DNA of 36,784 nucleotides from Prevotella sp. (GCA_017478025.1 JAFVGZ010000035.1:1-36784); one strand, 5' to 3'; counted from the stretch's first letter, positions 1 through 7,795 are shown. Made by a program: numbers and translations. The notes: a model not told the origin generated them from the sequence alone.

Positions 1-141
1 AATTCTAAAATTCTATCCATTCTTGATAATAGATTAAAGATTGGGAATTAGAGAATTTGGCTGGCCGCGATGACAGAATGAAAAAATTCTAAAATTCTAT
101 CCATTCTTGATAATAGATTAAAGATTGGGAATTAGAGAATT
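1..141. repeat. Two perfect 57-bp direct repeats upstream of the rpoZ-like gene
   Basis: Bases 1-57 recur without a mismatch at 85-141, separated by a 27-bp spacer (58-84). Each copy begins with AATTCTAAAATT and ends with AATTAGAGAATT, so its ends are imperfect inverted repeats of each other. No coding potential is seen. The window starts at the first base of copy one, so further copies may lie upstream. It is probably a dispersed intergenic repeat; a transcription role is not shown. Confidence 0.8.
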
Positions 142-188
142 GAGGGATGGCGATTTTGAATTTTGAATTTTAAATTATAATTTATAAA

Positions 189-536
189 ATGGATTACAAG
201 AAGACAAAGGCGCCGGTGAATACCGTTACGCGCAACATTATGGATCTCTGTGAGAGTACTGACAATATCTATGAGAGCGTTGCTATCATAGGACGCAGGG
301 CAAACCAGATTTCGTATGAGATCAAGCAGGAGCTCAGCAAGAAGCTGCAGGAGTTTGCTAACTATAACGACAATCTCGACGAGGTCTTTGAGAACCGTGA
401 GCAGATAGAAATCAGCCGCTACTATGAGAAGCTGCCAAAGCCAACACTCATAGCTACGGAGGAGTTCCTGAACCACGAGGTGTATTGGCACGATCCTGCC
501 AATGACAAGCAGTATGACGATGATGATGACTTCTAA
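189..536 (+). CDS. rpoZ: RNA polymerase omega-like subunit (Bacteroidetes Rpb6 type)
   Basis: A 115-residue protein matching from memory the Bacteroidetes Rpb6/omega family, the small RNA polymerase subunit that helps assemble beta-prime. The start MDYKKTKAP, the block IYESVAIIGRRANQI and the segment EVFENREQIEISRYYEKLPKPTLIA are typical. The C-terminus is very acidic and ends in a run of Asp. The ATG at 189 follows an AT-rich leader with no obvious Shine-Dalgarno sequence, usual in this phylum. The gene lies 11 bp upstream of the DUF4293 gene, an arrangement seen in other Bacteroidetes, so the two are probably cotranscribed. Confidence 0.85.
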   Translation: MDYKKTKAPVNTVTRNIMDLCESTDNIYESVAIIGRRANQISYEIKQELSKKLQEFANYNDNLDEVFENREQIEISRYYEKLPKPTLIATEEFLNHEVYWHDPANDKQYDDDDDF

Positions 537-547
537 ACGGTACGGCT

Positions 548-937
548 ATGTGGCAGCGTAAACAGACCATCTATCTCTTGCTGGTGATAATCCTCATGGT
601 GCTTACCGCGTTGTTTGCCACCCCCACAACGGCTGATGGCTTTGACCTCTTTCCTATGTCTGCCCTGTGCGGCATAGTATCGGCATTGGCACTTGTGGCC
701 ATCATGCAATTCAAGAACCGCAAAAGGCAGCAGCAGCTCTGCAATACGAGCATCATCTGCACTCTGTGCTGGATAGGCGTCTTCTGCTACTACCACTTCT
801 TTGCTGAGGGTCAGGATGTCAGCACCATACCGTTTGCGGCTGTGCTGCCTGTGGTGGCGATAGTATGTCTGTTTATGGCAAAGGCGGGCATCAAGCATGA
901 CGAGGACCTGATACGCTCAATGGACAGGATAAGGTAA
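548..937 (+). CDS. DUF4293 family integral membrane protein
   Basis: A 129-residue protein with four predicted membrane segments at about residues 8-27, 37-58, 66-88 and 93-113, joined by short loops, and a charged C-terminus (DEDLIRSMDRIR). The start MWQRKQTIYLLL and the pairing with the preceding omega-like gene fit the DUF4293 family of Bacteroidetes inner-membrane proteins. No function is known for the family and no catalytic motif is visible. The ATG at 548 follows the rpoZ stop by 11 bp. Family assignment rests on architecture and context, not on a search. Confidence 0.75.
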   Translation: MWQRKQTIYLLLVIILMVLTALFATPTTADGFDLFPMSALCGIVSALALVAIMQFKNRKRQQQLCNTSIICTLCWIGVFCYYHFFAEGQDVSTIPFAAVLPVVAIVCLFMAKAGIKHDEDLIRSMDRIR

Positions 938-967
938 GACGAATTTAAGTTCCTGGAGTAGGAAAAC

Positions 968-1155
968 GCCCTGAAAGGGCAAAAGCATGTAGCCCAGGGC
1001 AGCGCCCTGGGTATGAATGCAAACAGTAACCACGCCCTGTAGGGGCAGCAGAACAACAGGAATGAACTTCTTTTGCCCTTACAGGGCGCAGCCACATATC
1101 GGTCCAAAAACCCAGGGCGCTGCCCTGGGCTATAAGCAGGTTGCCCTTTCAGGGC
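968..1155. repeat. Nested palindromic (REP-like) repeat cluster
   Basis: Six hairpins lie in 188 bp: GCCCT-N3-AGGGC type at 968-980, 1034-1046, 1075-1087 and 1143-1155, and CCCAGGGC-N3-GCCCTGGG at 993-1011 and 1111-1129. They are ordered symmetrically, so the left half (968-1046) is an imperfect reverse complement of the right half (1075-1155) around a 28-bp centre. No gene is seen. It lies between the DUF4293 gene and mazG and could fold on either strand or extrude as a cruciform. Confidence 0.85.
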
Positions 1156-1191
1156 GCACTTACGAAACTTGAATAAGACGAACAAGACGCC

Positions 1192-1983
1192 GTGCATACA
1201 AGAGAAGAAATACTTGCAGCTTTCTCACGCCTGCTGGACGTGCAGGATGAGCTGCGCGAGAAATGTCCGTGGGACCACAAGCAGACGAATGAGTCCCTGC
1301 GCCCGCACACTATAGAAGAGGTGTATGAGCTGTGTGACGCCATCATGAGCGACGACCCCAAGGAGATTCAGAAGGAGATGGGCGACGTGATGGAGCACCT
1401 GGTGTTCTACTCTATCATAGCCCGCGAGAAGGGGCTCTTTGATATGGGCGACGTGCTGACCAAGGAGGCCGAGAAGCTCATCTTCCGTCATCCTCACATC
1501 TATGGCGACCAGACGGCAGCCAACGCCGAGGAGGTGAGCCAGCTGTGGGAGCAGGTGAAGCAGAAGGAGAAGGACGGCAACAAGACCGTGCTGAGCGGTG
1601 TGCCCTCTTCGCTGCCATCGCTCATAAAGGCATACCGCATACAGGACAAGGCGCGCAACGTGGGCTTTGACTGGGATGAGCGCGAGGACGTGTGGAAGAA
1701 GGTCTTTGAGGAGATAGAGGAGCTGAAGGCGGAGCTGGAGAAGGGAGACCGCGAGAACTCAGAGAGAGAACTGGGTGACGTGATATTCTCTATCGTCAAC
1801 GCAGCACGACTGTATCACCTGAACCCCGATACGGCTCTGGAGAAGACGAACCGCAAGTTCATAGAGCGCTTCGGATACATAGAGCGTAAGGCACGTGAGG
1901 CAGGCCGCGACATAAAAGACCTGACCCTGGGAGAGATGGACCAACTGTGGGAAGAGGCGAAGAAAGTGAAGAGTGAAGAGTGA
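1192..1983 (+). CDS. mazG: Nucleoside triphosphate pyrophosphohydrolase MazG
   Basis: A 263-residue protein with two tandem MazG (all-alpha NTP-PPase) domains, at about residues 20-110 and 150-255, as in the E. coli enzyme, which hydrolyses NTPs to NMP and pyrophosphate. The N-terminal domain has CPWDHKQTNESL, EEVYELCDA and KEMGDVMEHLVFYS; the second repeats the acidic helices (EEIEELKAELE, ERELGDVIFSIVNAARL). The start is GTG at 1192, giving MHTREE, the usual family start; no in-frame ATG fits better. The last codons (encoding KVKSEE) fall inside a repeated sequence also present near 21302, so the 3' end of the gene merges with an intergenic repeat. Confidence 0.92.
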   Translation: MHTREEILAAFSRLLDVQDELREKCPWDHKQTNESLRPHTIEEVYELCDAIMSDDPKEIQKEMGDVMEHLVFYSIIAREKGLFDMGDVLTKEAEKLIFRHPHIYGDQTAANAEEVSQLWEQVKQKEKDGNKTVLSGVPSSLPSLIKAYRIQDKARNVGFDWDEREDVWKKVFEEIEELKAELEKGDRENSERELGDVIFSIVNAARLYHLNPDTALEKTNRKFIERFGYIERKAREAGRDIKDLTLGEMDQLWEEAKKVKSEE

Positions 1984-1996
1984 AAAATCACGTTCG

Positions 1997-2042
1997 GGCG
2001 GATTTGTAATCCCCCCGCAGCAGTCGGATTCCAAATCCGACT
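1997..2042. repeat. Two adjacent hairpins downstream of mazG
   Basis: A perfect 9-bp stem with a 3-nt loop lies at 2022-2042 (AGTCGGATT / AATCCGACT). A second, weaker hairpin sharing the GGATT/AATCC core is at 1997-2014. No T-run follows, so this looks more like a REP-type element than an intrinsic terminator, though it may protect the mazG mRNA end. Confidence 0.6.
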
Positions 2043-2052
2043 GAGCAGAACG

Positions 2053-2115
2053 GAATTTTGCATTATTAATTTTGAATTTTGCATTATTAATTTTGAATTA
2101 TGCATTATTAATTAT
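2053..2115. repeat. 21-bp AT-rich tandem repeat, three units
   Basis: Units start at 2053, 2074 and 2095. The first two are identical (GAATTTTGCATTATTAATTTT) apart from their boundaries; the third is degenerate at its end. The array lies just upstream of the lipoprotein start codon at 2126, and is open in that gene's frame, which is why a longer but unlikely N-terminus can be read. Confidence 0.8.
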
Positions 2116-2125
2116 TAATTTAACT

Positions 2126-2692
2126 ATGATGCGTCATTTACTAACCTTCAGTATTTTTGCTGCTATTGCGACGTTTATCATGTCATGCAATAGCAAGAGC
2201 ACCATGCCGGGTGCAGGAGAATTGGACTCTGACTCTGTAGAGGTTTCCGCTGTTGCGGATACCGCAATCTATGGAACGGTGGACGAGTCAACCACTATGC
2301 ACATGCTGACCATCAATATGGAGAACGGCAAGCAGCAGACGTTTGCCATGAACCTCGACACCTTAGGCAGCGACATACAGGGCGGTATCTTTGCCGGTGA
2401 CAAAGTGACCCTGACCGCTACGAACGGCGAAGACGGTATGCAGGTGGTGAAATGCGTGAACCTCAGCACTCTGCTGGGCAAATGGACTTCGCTGGACAGG
2501 AATTTCCAGATAGAGGAAAACGGTGTGGTGAAGAGCAACCTGGCAGCCGAGAGCAACCCCTACACGGTGTGGCAGATGGTGAATGCACGCATCATACTGA
2601 ACGCCGACACGTTTGACATCCTGACACTTGGCGCTGACAGCATGGAGCTGGAGAACAGCAAGGGAATCTTTATCTACAAGCGCCAGAGGTGA
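2126..2692 (+). CDS. Lipoprotein with a lipocalin-like C-terminal domain
   Basis: About 188 residues from ATG 2126. The N-terminus is a lipoprotein signal peptide: MMRHLLTF, a hydrophobic stretch, then lipobox IMSC with the lipidated Cys near residue 20. Residues 50-110 form a beta-rich segment with little identity to anything I recognise; from about 118 the pattern LLGKWTSLDRNFQIEENGVV, continuing to GIFIYKR, resembles the small lipocalin-like proteins of Bacteroidetes. An in-frame start at 2072 would add a peptide encoded by the tandem repeat and destroy the signal sequence, so ATG 2126 is preferred. The stop overlaps the dnaG start (GTGA), suggesting translational coupling. Function unknown. 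Confidence 0.75.
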   Translation: MMRHLLTFSIFAAIATFIMSCNSKSTMPGAGELDSDSVEVSAVADTAIYGTVDESTTMHMLTINMENGKQQTFAMNLDTLGSDIQGGIFAGDKVTLTATNGEDGMQVVKCVNLSTLLGKWTSLDRNFQIEENGVVKSNLAAESNPYTVWQMVNARIILNADTFDILTLGADSMELENSKGIFIYKRQR

Positions 2693-4758
2693 TTGACAGA
2701 CCTACCGTAGAACGCATCAAGGATACGGCAGACATAGTGGATGTCGTATCAGAGTTCGTTTCGCTGAGAAAAGTCGGAGTGAACTATCGCGGCCTGTGCC
2801 CGTTTCACGATGACCACACCCCATCGTTCTACGTTTCTCCCACAAGGCGCACATGCCATTGTTTCGTGTGCGGCGAAGGCGGGGACAGCGTCGGCTTTAT
2901 CATGAAGATGGAGCAGCTGACCTATAAGGATGCTCTGTTGTGGCTCGCGCGCAGGTATAATATAGAGGTAGTAGAACGCGAACTGACCGAAGATCAGAAG
3001 CGAGAGCAGTCAGACAGGGAGTCGATGTATATCGTCAACGACTGGGCCGCTGATTATTTCACGGACATACTGTTCAACAACGTGGACGGTCACGCCATAG
3101 GCCTGCAGTACTTTAAGCAGCGAGGCATAAGAGAGGATATCATAAAGAAATTTCGCTTGGGCTTCTGCCTGCAGGACAAGACGGCGATGACGCAGGCAGC
3201 AATACAGAAAGGCTTCAAGGCCGAGTATCTGCTCAAGACAGGCCTGTGCTACAAGCGCGGCGAGAGCAAGGAGAACGAGAGCGAGGAGATAGACCCCAAG
3301 ATGCTGACAGACCGGTTCTACGGCAGGGTGATGTTCCCTTGGCTGAACGTCAGCGGCAAGGTGGTAGCATTCGGCGGACGAGTGTTGGACACGCGCACCA
3401 AGGGAGTAAGCCAGAAGTATGTCAACTCCCCCGATTCGGACATTTATCACAAAGACCACGAGCTCTACGGCATCTTTCAGGCAAAGAAAGCCATAGCGAA
3501 AGAAAACCTGGTATATATGGTGGAGGGCTACACGGACGTCATCTCCATGCACCAATGCGGCATAGAGAACGTGGTAGCCAATTCGGGCACGGCTCTGTCG
3601 GAATATCAGGTGCACATGCTGCATCGCTTTACACCCAACATCGTGCTGCTCTATGACGGCGACGCAGCAGGCATAAAGGCGGCGCTGAGGGGTACGAACA
3701 TGCTGCTGAAGGAGGGGATGAACGTGAAGGTGATGCTGCTGCCTGACGGGATGGACCCTGACGAGTTTGCGAAGAAATATCCCGCCGATGAGTTCAGGGC
3801 TTACATCAAAGAACACCAGACGGACTTCATAGCTTTCAAGACACGCGTGCTGCTTGACGGAGTGACCGACCCGCACCAGCGCTCAGAGGCCGTGACGAGC
3901 ATCATAGAGAGCGTGAGCGTGATTGACGACCCCGTGATAAGGGCGTCATACATACAGGACTGCGCATCGAGACTGGGATATAGCGAGCAGGTGCTGATAG
4001 CCAAGATGAACGAGCTCATCAAAAACCAGCGCGAAGAAAAACAGAAGGAAGAGAGGCGCAGCAACAGAGTGCAGAATGCTGATACCGCCACTCTGCCCCA
4101 CCCCACCACAGACACACAAGCAACTCCGGCCGTGCAAACGCAGCAGCAACCCCAGCAGCAAATGCAGCAGCAAACGCAGGGGAACGTCAGCACAACGGGC
4201 ATGAGACCGAGACCGACAGGAAGCAAGGCAAACCTGACGGTATCGGAACTGATAATGAAGCTGATATTCCTGCACGGAGCGGACATCTGTCTGGAGAATG
4301 TGGAGACAGAGGACGGGGATGTGATATCGCTCACCGTAGCACAGCTGATACAATACAACCTGAGCCAGGACGAACTCGCCTTCAGCCTCCCTATATATAA
4401 TAAGGTATTAAGCGAAGCTGCCGAAATGGCCGGAGTGACAGGCACGGAGATCCTGACTCACTTCACCCAGCACTCTGACTACGACATCTCCTCACTCGCC
4501 ATACGGCTGACATCAGACGAGCTGATGAAGAGCGAGGAGGAGCTGAAGCAGAGCCCGCAACAGCTGTTTGATACCGCCGATCACCTGCTGCTGGACTTCA
4601 GGAACGAGTATCTGAACATCATGATGAACCAGCTGAAACAGGAAATCATCGCCGCGAAAGATGACCCGGAGAAGCAACGGCAACTGATAGGCGAGCTGCA
4701 GCAGATGCAGAAGCAACGCGCCGCAATAGCCAAACGCATAGGAAGCTGCGTGAGATAG
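2689..4758 (+). CDS. dnaG: DNA primase DnaG
   Basis: A 689-residue DnaG primase, which makes RNA primers for replication. The CHC2 zinc finger has ligands C37, H40, C58 and C61. The Toprim catalytic core has MVEGYTDVISMH near residue 279 and LLYDGDAAG near residue 323. A Gln/Pro/Thr-rich low-complexity linker (about 470-510) separates the core from a C-terminal helical region that should bind DnaB helicase. The start is GTG at 2689, overlapping the lipoprotein stop by 4 bp and giving MIDRPTVERIKDTADIVDVV, the conserved primase start. A hairpin terminator follows the stop immediately. Confidence 0.96.
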   Translation: MIDRPTVERIKDTADIVDVVSEFVSLRKVGVNYRGLCPFHDDHTPSFYVSPTRRTCHCFVCGEGGDSVGFIMKMEQLTYKDALLWLARRYNIEVVERELTEDQKREQSDRESMYIVNDWAADYFTDILFNNVDGHAIGLQYFKQRGIREDIIKKFRLGFCLQDKTAMTQAAIQKGFKAEYLLKTGLCYKRGESKENESEEIDPKMLTDRFYGRVMFPWLNVSGKVVAFGGRVLDTRTKGVSQKYVNSPDSDIYHKDHELYGIFQAKKAIAKENLVYMVEGYTDVISMHQCGIENVVANSGTALSEYQVHMLHRFTPNIVLLYDGDAAGIKAALRGTNMLLKEGMNVKVMLLPDGMDPDEFAKKYPADEFRAYIKEHQTDFIAFKTRVLLDGVTDPHQRSEAVTSIIESVSVIDDPVIRASYIQDCASRLGYSEQVLIAKMNELIKNQREEKQKEERRSNRVQNADTATLPHPTTDTQATPAVQTQQQPQQQMQQQTQGNVSTTGMRPRPTGSKANLTVSELIMKLIFLHGADICLENVETEDGDVISLTVAQLIQYNLSQDELAFSLPIYNKVLSEAAEMAGVTGTEILTHFTQHSDYDISSLAIRLTSDELMKSEEELKQSPQQLFDTADHLLLDFRNEYLNIMMNQLKQEIIAAKDDPEKQRQLIGELQQMQKQRAAIAKRIGSCVR

Positions 4759-4789
4759 GGATTTTCCTTTTCTATTTAGGGAAAATCCC
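4758..4789 (+). terminator. Hairpin after dnaG
   Basis: A perfect 10-bp stem GGGATTTTCC (4758-4767) / GGAAAATCCC (4780-4789) with a 12-nt loop overlaps the dnaG stop. No clear T-run follows, so termination strength is uncertain. Confidence 0.6.
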
Positions 4790-4813
4790 TGTCTGCGTTA
4801 TAGGGAATATCAC

Positions 4814-4821
4814 TACCTTTG
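4814..4821 (+). promoter_or_regulatory. Bacteroidetes -7 element for the Ser/Gly-rich secreted protein gene
   Basis: TACCTTTG matches the TAnnTTTG -7 consensus, 50 bp upstream of the ATG at 4872. I do not see a clean TTTG -33 element at the expected 19-20 bp upstream spacing. Confidence 0.6.
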
Positions 4822-4871
4822 CAAGTGAAGAAGAAAAAGAAGTATCAAACCCTCAAAACAGTATTCCAATT

Positions 4872-6080
4872 ATGAAAAGGCTCTTACATATCTCCCCACT
4901 CTCACGAATAGCAGCAATCGTGGCTCTGCTGATGATAGCAATCCAGGCATCGGCTATGACATACGAGCAGGCAAGAGAGCAGGCTCTGTTCCTGACTGAC
5001 AAAATGGCATACGAGCTGAACCTCAGCCAGGAGCAGTATGAGGCAGCATACGAGATAAACCTGGACTATCTGATGAGCGTTACCACCGTTGATGAGGTCT
5101 ATTCCAACTACTGGTATCAGCGCAACATCGATATGGAGTATATCATGCTTGACTGGCAGTACTCTGCCTTCTGTGCCACCAACTATTTCTATCGCCCATT
5201 GTATTGGGACGCAGGTTTTTGGCATTTCGGGATATACACCTACTACCCCCACAGGGATGTGTTCTACTTTGAGCGTCCTGCTGTCTATGTGTCATATCGC
5301 GGAGGTCACGGATGGAGAGCCGGAGGCGGTCGCTCCTGGTATGCAACGCGCACAACACACTATCGCGGTGTCAATCGCGGCACACACGTGGGACTCCGTG
5401 ACCACTATGACCGCAGGAACGGTACGGACATAAACCGTCACGCTATGTCACGCACCAGTTCGAACATCAATCGTCAGAACATGCGCGGAACCACCACACA
5501 CAACGGATACCGTAGCAGCACACGCACAACCGTAGGCAATAACAGCGGAAGCAGCTATAGGGGTTCACGCAGTTCGAGGGGCGACAACGATGATATGTAT
5601 TCAAGCGGTCGTTCAGGCTACAGGGGCAGCGACGGTAGCAGCTCAGGCAGTTATAGCAGCGGCAGCACTTACAACAGACACGACTATAGCGGCGGCAGCA
5701 ACAGGCAGAGCTACGGCAGCGGCAGCAATATCAACAGACAGAGATACGGCAGCAGCTCAGGCACCTATGGCGGTTCAAGCAGCTCAAGAAGCTACGGCGG
5801 TTCACGCAGCTCAAGCAACTATGGAGGTTCAAGCAGCTCAAGAAGCTACGGCAGCTCAAGCAGCTCAAGCAGCTCAAGAGGATATAGCGGCTCAAGCAGC
5901 ATGGGCTCACGCAGTTCAAGCAGTTATGGCGGTTCACGCAGCAACATCTCCAGCTTCGGAGGCTCAAGCAGCATGGGCTCTCGCAGCTCTGGCAGCTATG
6001 GCGGAACACGCAGTTCTGGCAGCATGAGCGGAGGCGGTTCACGCGGAGGATACTCTCACGGCTCCATGAGCAGACATTAA
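4872..6080 (+). CDS. Secreted protein with a long Ser/Gly/Tyr-rich low-complexity tail
   Basis: A 402-residue protein of unknown function. Residues 1-28 are a Sec signal peptide ending in QASA. Residues 29-160 are helical then extremely aromatic (YSNYWYQRNIDMEYIMLDW, NYFYRPLYWDAGFWHFG). From about residue 195 to the end the protein is almost only Ser, Gly, Tyr, Arg and Asn, in repeats such as SYGGSSSSRSYGG. The DNA of the tail (5640-6050) is built of AGC/TCA/GGC codons and is minisatellite-like. Similar proteins occur in Bacteroidetes without assigned function. It is a single-gene unit with its own -7 element. The tail is probably disordered and could be cell-surface or matrix-like; that is inference. 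Confidence 0.75.
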   Translation: MKRLLHISPLSRIAAIVALLMIAIQASAMTYEQAREQALFLTDKMAYELNLSQEQYEAAYEINLDYLMSVTTVDEVYSNYWYQRNIDMEYIMLDWQYSAFCATNYFYRPLYWDAGFWHFGIYTYYPHRDVFYFERPAVYVSYRGGHGWRAGGGRSWYATRTTHYRGVNRGTHVGLRDHYDRRNGTDINRHAMSRTSSNINRQNMRGTTTHNGYRSSTRTTVGNNSGSSYRGSRSSRGDNDDMYSSGRSGYRGSDGSSSGSYSSGSTYNRHDYSGGSNRQSYGSGSNINRQRYGSSSGTYGGSSSSRSYGGSRSSSNYGGSSSSRSYGSSSSSSSSRGYSGSSSMGSRSSSSYGGSRSNISSFGGSSSMGSRSSGSYGGTRSSGSMSGGGSRGGYSHGSMSRH

Positions 6081-6126
6081 AACTGTTATACAAACTGGAC
6101 TTAGCCTATAAAAAAACTTAAAAGTT

Positions 6127-6158
6127 TTGGCTGGAAAGAAATAAGTTTGTATATTTGC
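6127..6158 (+). promoter_or_regulatory. Promoter of the glutathione-peroxidase-like gene
   Basis: TTTG at 6127-6130 (within GTTTTGG) and TATATTTG at 6151-6158 are separated by 20 bp, a full match to the Bacteroidetes sigma-ABfr consensus. The ATG at 6198 lies 40 bp downstream. Confidence 0.85.
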
Positions 6159-6197
6159 ATCAATATAGATTTATTTCTGAACAAAGAAAAGAAACTG

Positions 6198-6665
6198 ATG
6201 AATTCAATACATGACATTACGGTAAAGGATCGCAAGGGCGTTGCGGTACCGTTAAAACTCTATGCAAACGAAGTAGTACTGATTGTAAACACAGCAACAA
6301 AAAGTTCATTCACCCCTCAATATGCCGACCTGCAGGCCCTGTATAAAAAGTATCATGCTCAGGGCTTTGAGGTTCTGGACTTCCCCTCTAACCAGCCGAC
6401 AAAGTCGTGTCCGGGCACCGACGAGATGGTGCACCAATTCTGCAAGGACACGTACGGCACGGAGTTCCCACGATTCAAGAAGGTGAAGGTAAACGGCAAC
6501 GAGGCTGACACTCTATACAAATACCTGACAGAAAAGCAACCAGGCGAGATAACAGAGGACTTTACCAAGTTCCTCGTAAACAAGATAGGTAAGGTAGTAG
6601 CCCGCTTCGGCGCCTCTACTCCGATGAGCGAGATAGAGGAAAAAATCACAGCACTATTGGCGTAA
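6198..6665 (+). CDS. Glutathione-peroxidase-like protein lacking the catalytic residues
   Basis: A 155-residue thioredoxin-fold protein of the glutathione peroxidase family; these normally reduce peroxides through a catalytic Cys or Sec assisted by Gln, Trp and Asn. The scaffold is intact (NTATKSSFTPQYADLQALY, FEVLDFPSNQ, CPGTDE, TKFLVNKIGKVVARF). But the peroxidatic Cys of the usual KCGFTPQ is Ser36, the Cys of FPCNQF is Ser64, and the WNF motif is EDF at 120-122. Only the Gln and the resolving-type Cys82 remain, plus an unusual Cys71. The ATG at 6198 gives the family start; an upstream in-frame ATG at 6147 lies in the promoter and is rejected. It may be an inactive homologue with a redox-binding or other role, next to trxB. 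Confidence 0.82.
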   Translation: MNSIHDITVKDRKGVAVPLKLYANEVVLIVNTATKSSFTPQYADLQALYKKYHAQGFEVLDFPSNQPTKSCPGTDEMVHQFCKDTYGTEFPRFKKVKVNGNEADTLYKYLTEKQPGEITEDFTKFLVNKIGKVVARFGASTPMSEIEEKITALLA

Positions 6666-6692
6666 AGCAATCGCACAGTAAGCTATCCTTAC

Positions 6693-6715
6693 GGTGGGAA
6701 TTAATAGAACCCGCC
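6693..6715. repeat. Dispersed 23-bp hairpin element, copy 1
   Basis: GGTGGG-N11-CCCGCC forms a 6-bp stem in the gap between the peroxidase-like gene and trxB. The same 23 bases, differing at one position, occur at 31263-31285. It may act as a terminator or an RNA-end stabiliser. Confidence 0.7.
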
Positions 6716-6742
6716 TTATATAAACCAGAAACAGCATAACGC

Positions 6743-7690
6743 ATGTCAACAAAATGTCTTATACTTGGCAGTGGGCCAGCAGGTTACACCGCCGCTATCT
6801 ATGCAGGAAGAGCAAACATCTCTCCTGTGCTCTATTGCGGACCTCAGACAGGAGGGCAGCTAACCCAGACCACAGAGGTTGAGAACTTCCCCGGATATCC
6901 CAACGGCGTTGATGCCAACCAAATGATGATGGAGCTGCGCGAACAGGCAGAGCGTTTTGGTGCTGACATACGCGACGGTATCATCACGGAGATAGATTTC
7001 AGCAAAAGGCCATACGTAGCCAAGACCGAAGAGGGTGAGAGCATAGAAGCCGACACCATCATCATCTCAACAGGTGCAAAGGCAAAGTATCTGGGTCTGC
7101 CCGATGAGGAGAAGTATAACGGTATGGGGGTCAGCGCATGTGCTACGTGCGACGGCTTCTTCTATCGCAAGAAGGTGACAGCCGTTGTGGGCGGTGGAGA
7201 TACAGCTTGTGAGGATGCGCTATACCTCTCAAAGCTGTGCAAGAAGGTTTATCTGGTGGTACGCAAGAACTACCTTCGCGCCTCAGATATCATGCAGCAG
7301 CGTGTGAAAGAGGCAGAGAACATCGAGATACTCTTTGAGCACAATGCCATAGGACTGTATGGCGAAAACGGAGTGGAAGGGATGCACCTCGTGAAGCGCA
7401 AAGGAGAAAGCGATGAGTCGCACTATGACCTTGCTATCGACGGTTTCTTCCTCGCCATAGGCCATAAGCCCGTCACGGAGTTCCTGAAGGGAAAGGTGGC
7501 CCTTGATGAAATGGGTTACATAAAGACTGTCGGCACTACTCAGCAAGTATGCGATGAGAACGGCACACCCATACCGGGTGTCTTTGCCGCCGGAGATGTC
7601 TGCGACCCCGTTTATCGTCAGGCTATCGTGGCAGCAGGCTCAGGCTGCAAGGCTGCGCTGGAGGCAGAGAAGTATCTGCAGACACTCTGA
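6743..7690 (+). CDS. trxB: Thioredoxin reductase
   Basis: A 315-residue low-molecular-weight thioredoxin reductase, passing electrons from NADPH through FAD to thioredoxin. The FAD-binding motif GSGPAGYTAA is at residues 9-18, the redox disulfide CATC at C133 and C136, the NADPH-binding GGGDTACEDA near 150-160, and the C-terminal FAD motif GVFAAGDV near 282. Length and order are standard. The ATG at 6743 lies 78 bp after the peroxidase-like gene; a hairpin element sits between, so the two may be separate or partly coupled transcripts. Confidence 0.96.
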   Translation: MSTKCLILGSGPAGYTAAIYAGRANISPVLYCGPQTGGQLTQTTEVENFPGYPNGVDANQMMMELREQAERFGADIRDGIITEIDFSKRPYVAKTEEGESIEADTIIISTGAKAKYLGLPDEEKYNGMGVSACATCDGFFYRKKVTAVVGGGDTACEDALYLSKLCKKVYLVVRKNYLRASDIMQQRVKEAENIEILFEHNAIGLYGENGVEGMHLVKRKGESDESHYDLAIDGFFLAIGHKPVTEFLKGKVALDEMGYIKTVGTTQQVCDENGTPIPGVFAAGDVCDPVYRQAIVAAGSGCKAALEAEKYLQTL

Positions 7691-7795
7691 CGAATTGACT
7701 CCCCAAAAAGGGGATGCCGAGGTGAGTCCGAGGCGGTTCAAAGGCAAATCTGAGGTAATTATAAGCCCAGATAATAAGAAACTTTTCAAAAAACA

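Noticed and set aside
1-141. CRISPR-like direct repeats
   Set aside because: Only two 57-bp copies with one 27-bp spacer are seen, the repeat is AT-rich, and no cas gene is near. No CRISPR array was found anywhere in the window.
2072-2125. N-terminal extension of the lipoprotein
   Set aside because: Encoded by the 21-bp tandem repeat; it would bury the lipoprotein signal peptide that begins at 2126.
5590-6027. Ala/Gln-rich frame overlapping the Ser/Gly-rich gene, and a Cys/Ser/Leu-rich antisense frame
   Set aside because: Both are by-products of the AGC/TCA/GGC codon repeats in the real frame, which alone has a signal peptide and promoter.
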